Source: Bradymonadales bacterium | Lineage (GTDB): Bacteria; Myxococcota_A; Bradymonadia; JAFGEP01 | Assembly: GCA_016931535.1 (NCBI GenBank) | Contig: JAFGEP010000005.1 | Location: 1 to 64,000, forward strand | DNA: 64,000 nt | Direction: 5' to 3' | Shown: positions 61,639-64,000 of the stretch, one piece after another | How the letters are laid out: every line of letters starts with the position of its first letter | Position numbering within the stretch: the stretch's first letter is position 1 | Program-made: the position numbers and the translations under genes | Notes under the pieces: model-generated | Database searches by the model: none | Told to the model about the DNA's origin: nothing | What the model saw: only the letters and a program-made list of their open reading frames with translations

Positions 61639-63615
61639 TCACCAGGGATGGACCAGCTCCATCAGGTCGAACTGCACGTGGGGGTTGTGCGAGGCCGGCG
61701 TCCACTCCTCACCCCGGCCGCTCTCGTAGGCCAGGGTGAACTCCAGCGCGGTGGCGTCGTACACCACCCACAGGATGTTGGAGTCCATGGCCGCCTCTCT
61801 GGCGATCAGGGAGCCCTCCTCCAGGCCGATCGGCACCTGGACCCCCTCGTTGTCCTCGATCACGACCCGATCTTCATAGATGTACTCACTACCGGTCTCG
61901 TATGCCGAGATCATGTCGTGCATCACCAGGTACCGGTTGCGATAGGAGCCGGAGTCGACCATCACCCCGGTCCCGTCTCCCCGCCAGGGGCCGTTGGAGG
62001 CGTACTGCCAGCGGCGCACGCTGTAGGACAGCGCCTCGTCCCCCCGGAACACCGCACAGGGCAGCGGTCTACCGGTCAACATCGGAAGTCCCTCGGGATC
62101 ATCCACCAAGTGCCCCTCCACCCGGATGAACTCCTCCTGCTCGTCCACCGCGAAGGTGCGGATGTTCCCCTCGATATCGATCTCGTAGGCCTCCGCCTCC
62201 AGGTTTGCCAGGTCGGGATGGCTCTCCGGCGTGAAGACGGTGCCCAGCAATCCCTCCTGGGTGAACTCGTAGACCAGGGCAGACTCCCCGCAGTCGGGAT
62301 AGGGGTGGCGCTCGAAGACCGCCGTGAGCGCCCCGTTCAGCTCCAGGGCGATGGCCTGGGCATCCGCCCCGCCGCCGGCGGGGTCTCCCCACACGATGAG
62401 GGCGTTGGCTCCGATGGAGTTGGGGCGGTTCAGGCCGTCGTCGATCGTGTTGGAGAAGAACCGCTGGGCCTCGTCGAGGTTGGCCGCCGTCTCCATCCCC
62501 TCCCGCATCTTGATCAGGCCGGACGCCGAGTTGATCCGCTCGATGACGTTGGAGGAGCCGACCATGCCCACCGCGATCCCGTGCTCCGACAGGCCGGCCA
62601 TCGGGATGCCGGTGTATCCCATCACCGCGTAGGCGTAGGCGTCATCGGGAACATACACGGTGATCAGGGCGTAGTCCGCCACCCCCATGTCGCTGGTCCA
62701 GTCCAGCACCCGGGAGGCGAGCATGTGGCCGTCCACAGTCCGGTTGCCCCAGGCCGCGAAGTAGGAGCAGGTGGCCATGACGGCCCGTTCTCGCTCCTGC
62801 TGCTCCAGCCATCCCTCCGGCGGCGCTCCCTGGGCGCTCTTCTGGCTGGCCTGGTAGTACTCGAAGAACTCCGGCGAACCCCCGTTCCGCATGAACTCGA
62901 TCAGGGCCGGAATGCCGCGTCCGAAGGAGTTGGTCTGGGAGACCTCCAGGATGGTCAGCATCCGCCTGACGAGTTGGCCGATCCCCTCGTCCGCCATGCA
63001 GTGGCAGTCCACTCCCCGCTCTGCCGCACCCACGCTGATGGCATCGAACTCATCCTGGTAGCGCTGGGGAATGTAGGGCTCGAAATGGCTATAGGCGATG
63101 TCCAGCGCCATTCCCATGGCGACGTCCACCTGCTCGGCCGTCTCGAACTCCTCCAGCTGTTGGGCCGAGGACTCCATGAAGGCCCACCACATGTCCACGA
63201 TGTGCTGGCCCAACAGGCAGCCGTATTGCCGCCCCATCTCGACGTGATCCCCCTGGAGCCGGGCGATCAGGATCCGACCCGTCTCGGCCTGGTAGCTGGC
63301 CAACAGCCCGTTGCCGCAGGTGTCGATCACCTCCCCCACCGTCCACAGGTCGGGCCGGATCGTGATCTCGGGGGATAGATCCTCCACCAGGTCGATCGTC
63401 TCCTCCTCCGCATCTTCCACGGGCTCCTCCTCGGCCAGGTCGGCCTCGGGCGCCAGGTCCGCTGCATCCCCCTCGACCTCAGGCACCAGGTCTGACGGGC
63501 TGTCCTCGGGGGCGACATCGACCAGGTCGGCTGTTCCCTCTGTGTCGTCATCGGAGCAATGCAGGCTTGCCGGCCAGACCAGCCCCACCATCAGCAACAG
63601 GCTCAGCTTCCTCAT
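61639..63615 (-). CDS. C45-type NTN-hydrolase lipoprotein
   Basis: The 658-residue protein has a signal peptide with a cysteine at the expected lipobox place (ASLHC). An Asp/Glu-rich stretch of about 65 residues follows (DLAPEADLAEEEPVEDAEEE). Next is a region with ILIARLQGDHVEMGRQYGCL and CHCMADEGIGQLV. ATCSYFAAWGNRTVDGHMLA has Cys283, the likely N-terminal nucleophile of C45/acyltransferase-type NTN hydrolases. The following RVLDW is a family mark. Such enzymes cleave amide bonds, for example penicillin acyl chains or ceramide-like lipids. The substrate is unknown. The start at 63615 removes an unrelated extension. Confidence 0.78.
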   Translation of the reverse strand: MRKLSLLLMVGLVWPASLHCSDDDTEGTADLVDVAPEDSPSDLVPEVEGDAADLAPEADLAEEEPVEDAEEETIDLVEDLSPEITIRPDLWTVGEVIDTCGNGLLASYQAETGRILIARLQGDHVEMGRQYGCLLGQHIVDMWWAFMESSAQQLEEFETAEQVDVAMGMALDIAYSHFEPYIPQRYQDEFDAISVGAAERGVDCHCMADEGIGQLVRRMLTILEVSQTNSFGRGIPALIEFMRNGGSPEFFEYYQASQKSAQGAPPEGWLEQQERERAVMATCSYFAAWGNRTVDGHMLASRVLDWTSDMGVADYALITVYVPDDAYAYAVMGYTGIPMAGLSEHGIAVGMVGSSNVIERINSASGLIKMREGMETAANLDEAQRFFSNTIDDGLNRPNSIGANALIVWGDPAGGGADAQAIALELNGALTAVFERHPYPDCGESALVYEFTQEGLLGTVFTPESHPDLANLEAEAYEIDIEGNIRTFAVDEQEEFIRVEGHLVDDPEGLPMLTGRPLPCAVFRGDEALSYSVRRWQYASNGPWRGDGTGVMVDSGSYRNRYLVMHDMISAYETGSEYIYEDRVVIEDNEGVQVPIGLEEGSLIAREAAMDSNILWVVYDATALEFTLAYESGRGEEWTPASHNPHVQFDLMELVHPW

Positions 63616-63891
63616 CGGTCTTTTCCCCCGGTTGGTGTGCGGTTCGCACAACGAGTCCTTCAGCAGGATATCGACAACCGGAGGTGGGCTCAAGACGAGG
63701 GCGGGGCAAACTTTGCCCTTGCCTATTTACCTTCCCGAACCACATTCCAGAACGTAGGGACGCTGCAACCGATCTGGAGGCACAAACGAGGACTTGGACA
63801 CTCTTGATGCAAGGCGGCTCGCCCTGTTGTCTGCCCCCTGCAAACCAGGTAGGCTGGTGCCCGTGGCCCGACGCAGCTTCGACGCACCCAC

Positions 63892-64000
63892 ATGAGACAC
63901 CGCCTTCCAGCAACCCGATCTTCGCCGCTGTTTCTCCTCTTCTCTTTGGGGATGGCGCTCGTTTTCGGCTGCACCGACGACTCCTCCGGTCAGTCTTCGC
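63892..64000 (+). CDS. Start of a lipoprotein gene (runs off the window)
   Basis: The last 36 codons read MRHRLPATRSSPLFLLFSLG, then MALVFGC and TDDSSGQSS. This is a signal peptide with lipobox VFGC at Cys27, followed by a Ser-rich linker. Only the leader is visible, so no function can be given. It is divergent from the C45-type hydrolase gene, with a 276-base gap that shows no other gene. Confidence 0.7.
   Translation, partial: MRHRLPATRSSPLFLLFSLGMALVFGCTDDSSGQSS

Overview
The window is GC-rich, densely coded bacterial chromosome with essential housekeeping genes, so it is not a plasmid or phage. Several traits point to a Gram-negative, Myxococcota-like (deltaproteobacterial) lineage. There are many Cys-lipobox lipoproteins, cysteine-rich C-x5-C-x5-C repeats on secreted proteins, a SpoIID-domain protein with a MYXO-CTERM-type tail, a complete pilMNOPQ cluster, a DUF6178-like protein and a lone SctV. 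No rRNA, tRNA, insertion sequence, prophage or CRISPR array was seen. Placement below phylum level cannot be made from this sequence alone.

Layout. 0-3.6 kb: str operon on the minus strand (rpsL, rpsG, fusA, start of tuf) with a strong promoter. 3.6-6 kb: ECF sigma factor with its zinc-binding anti-sigma factor, then NagZ. 6.3-11.7 kb: a molybdenum/tungsten cofactor block, moaA-moeA-mog on plus, tupBC on minus and tupA on plus. 12.6-13.9 kb: murA encoding an Asp-type (predicted fosfomycin-insensitive) enzyme. 14-17.2 kb: a heme-like lipoprotein, a Pal protein with a cysteine-rich insert, a CpoB-like coiled-coil lipoprotein, and a response regulator with an XRE DNA-binding domain. 17.3-21.2 kb: two tandem beta-barrel paralogues and an orphan type III export gate protein, SctV. 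21.2-23.4 kb: prmA-rsmE-RDD operon. 23.8-30.4 kb: membrane and metabolic singletons (a YfhO-like protein, a deacetylase, a metallo-beta-lactamase-fold protein, an HD hydrolase, an SDR reductase). 30.4-47.6 kb: an accessory region rich in lipoproteins. It includes two paralogous alpha/beta-hydrolase lipoproteins, a degenerate HAD protein, a cyclophilin lipoprotein, a TPR-like protein, a 1-kb gene-poor stretch that may encode an RNA, a DUF6178-like protein and the SpoIID/MYXO-CTERM protein. 47.8-59.5 kb: type IV pilus locus pilQ-P-O-N-M, pilR, pilS, pilD, all on minus. 59.6-64 kb: a small membrane protein, rpsT, a Phd/PIN toxin-antitoxin pair, a C45-type lipoprotein hydrolase and the start of another lipoprotein.

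How the genes fit together. Three groups are functional units: ribosome and elongation factors; Mo/W uptake plus pterin cofactor assembly; and the type IV pilus alignment complex with its secretin, two-component control and prepilin peptidase. Pal and the CpoB-like protein belong with outer-membrane tethering. The lipoprotein-rich middle looks like lineage-specific envelope biology of unknown function.

The most unusual items are a PilQ-type secretin with about 590 residues of predicted coiled coil between its AMIN domains, a possible sigma-54-driven RNA rich in ANGGA motifs ending at a strong terminator, the lone SctV, and the Pal protein with 25 cysteines between lipobox and OmpA domain. All functions are inferred from sequence reading; no database search was run.
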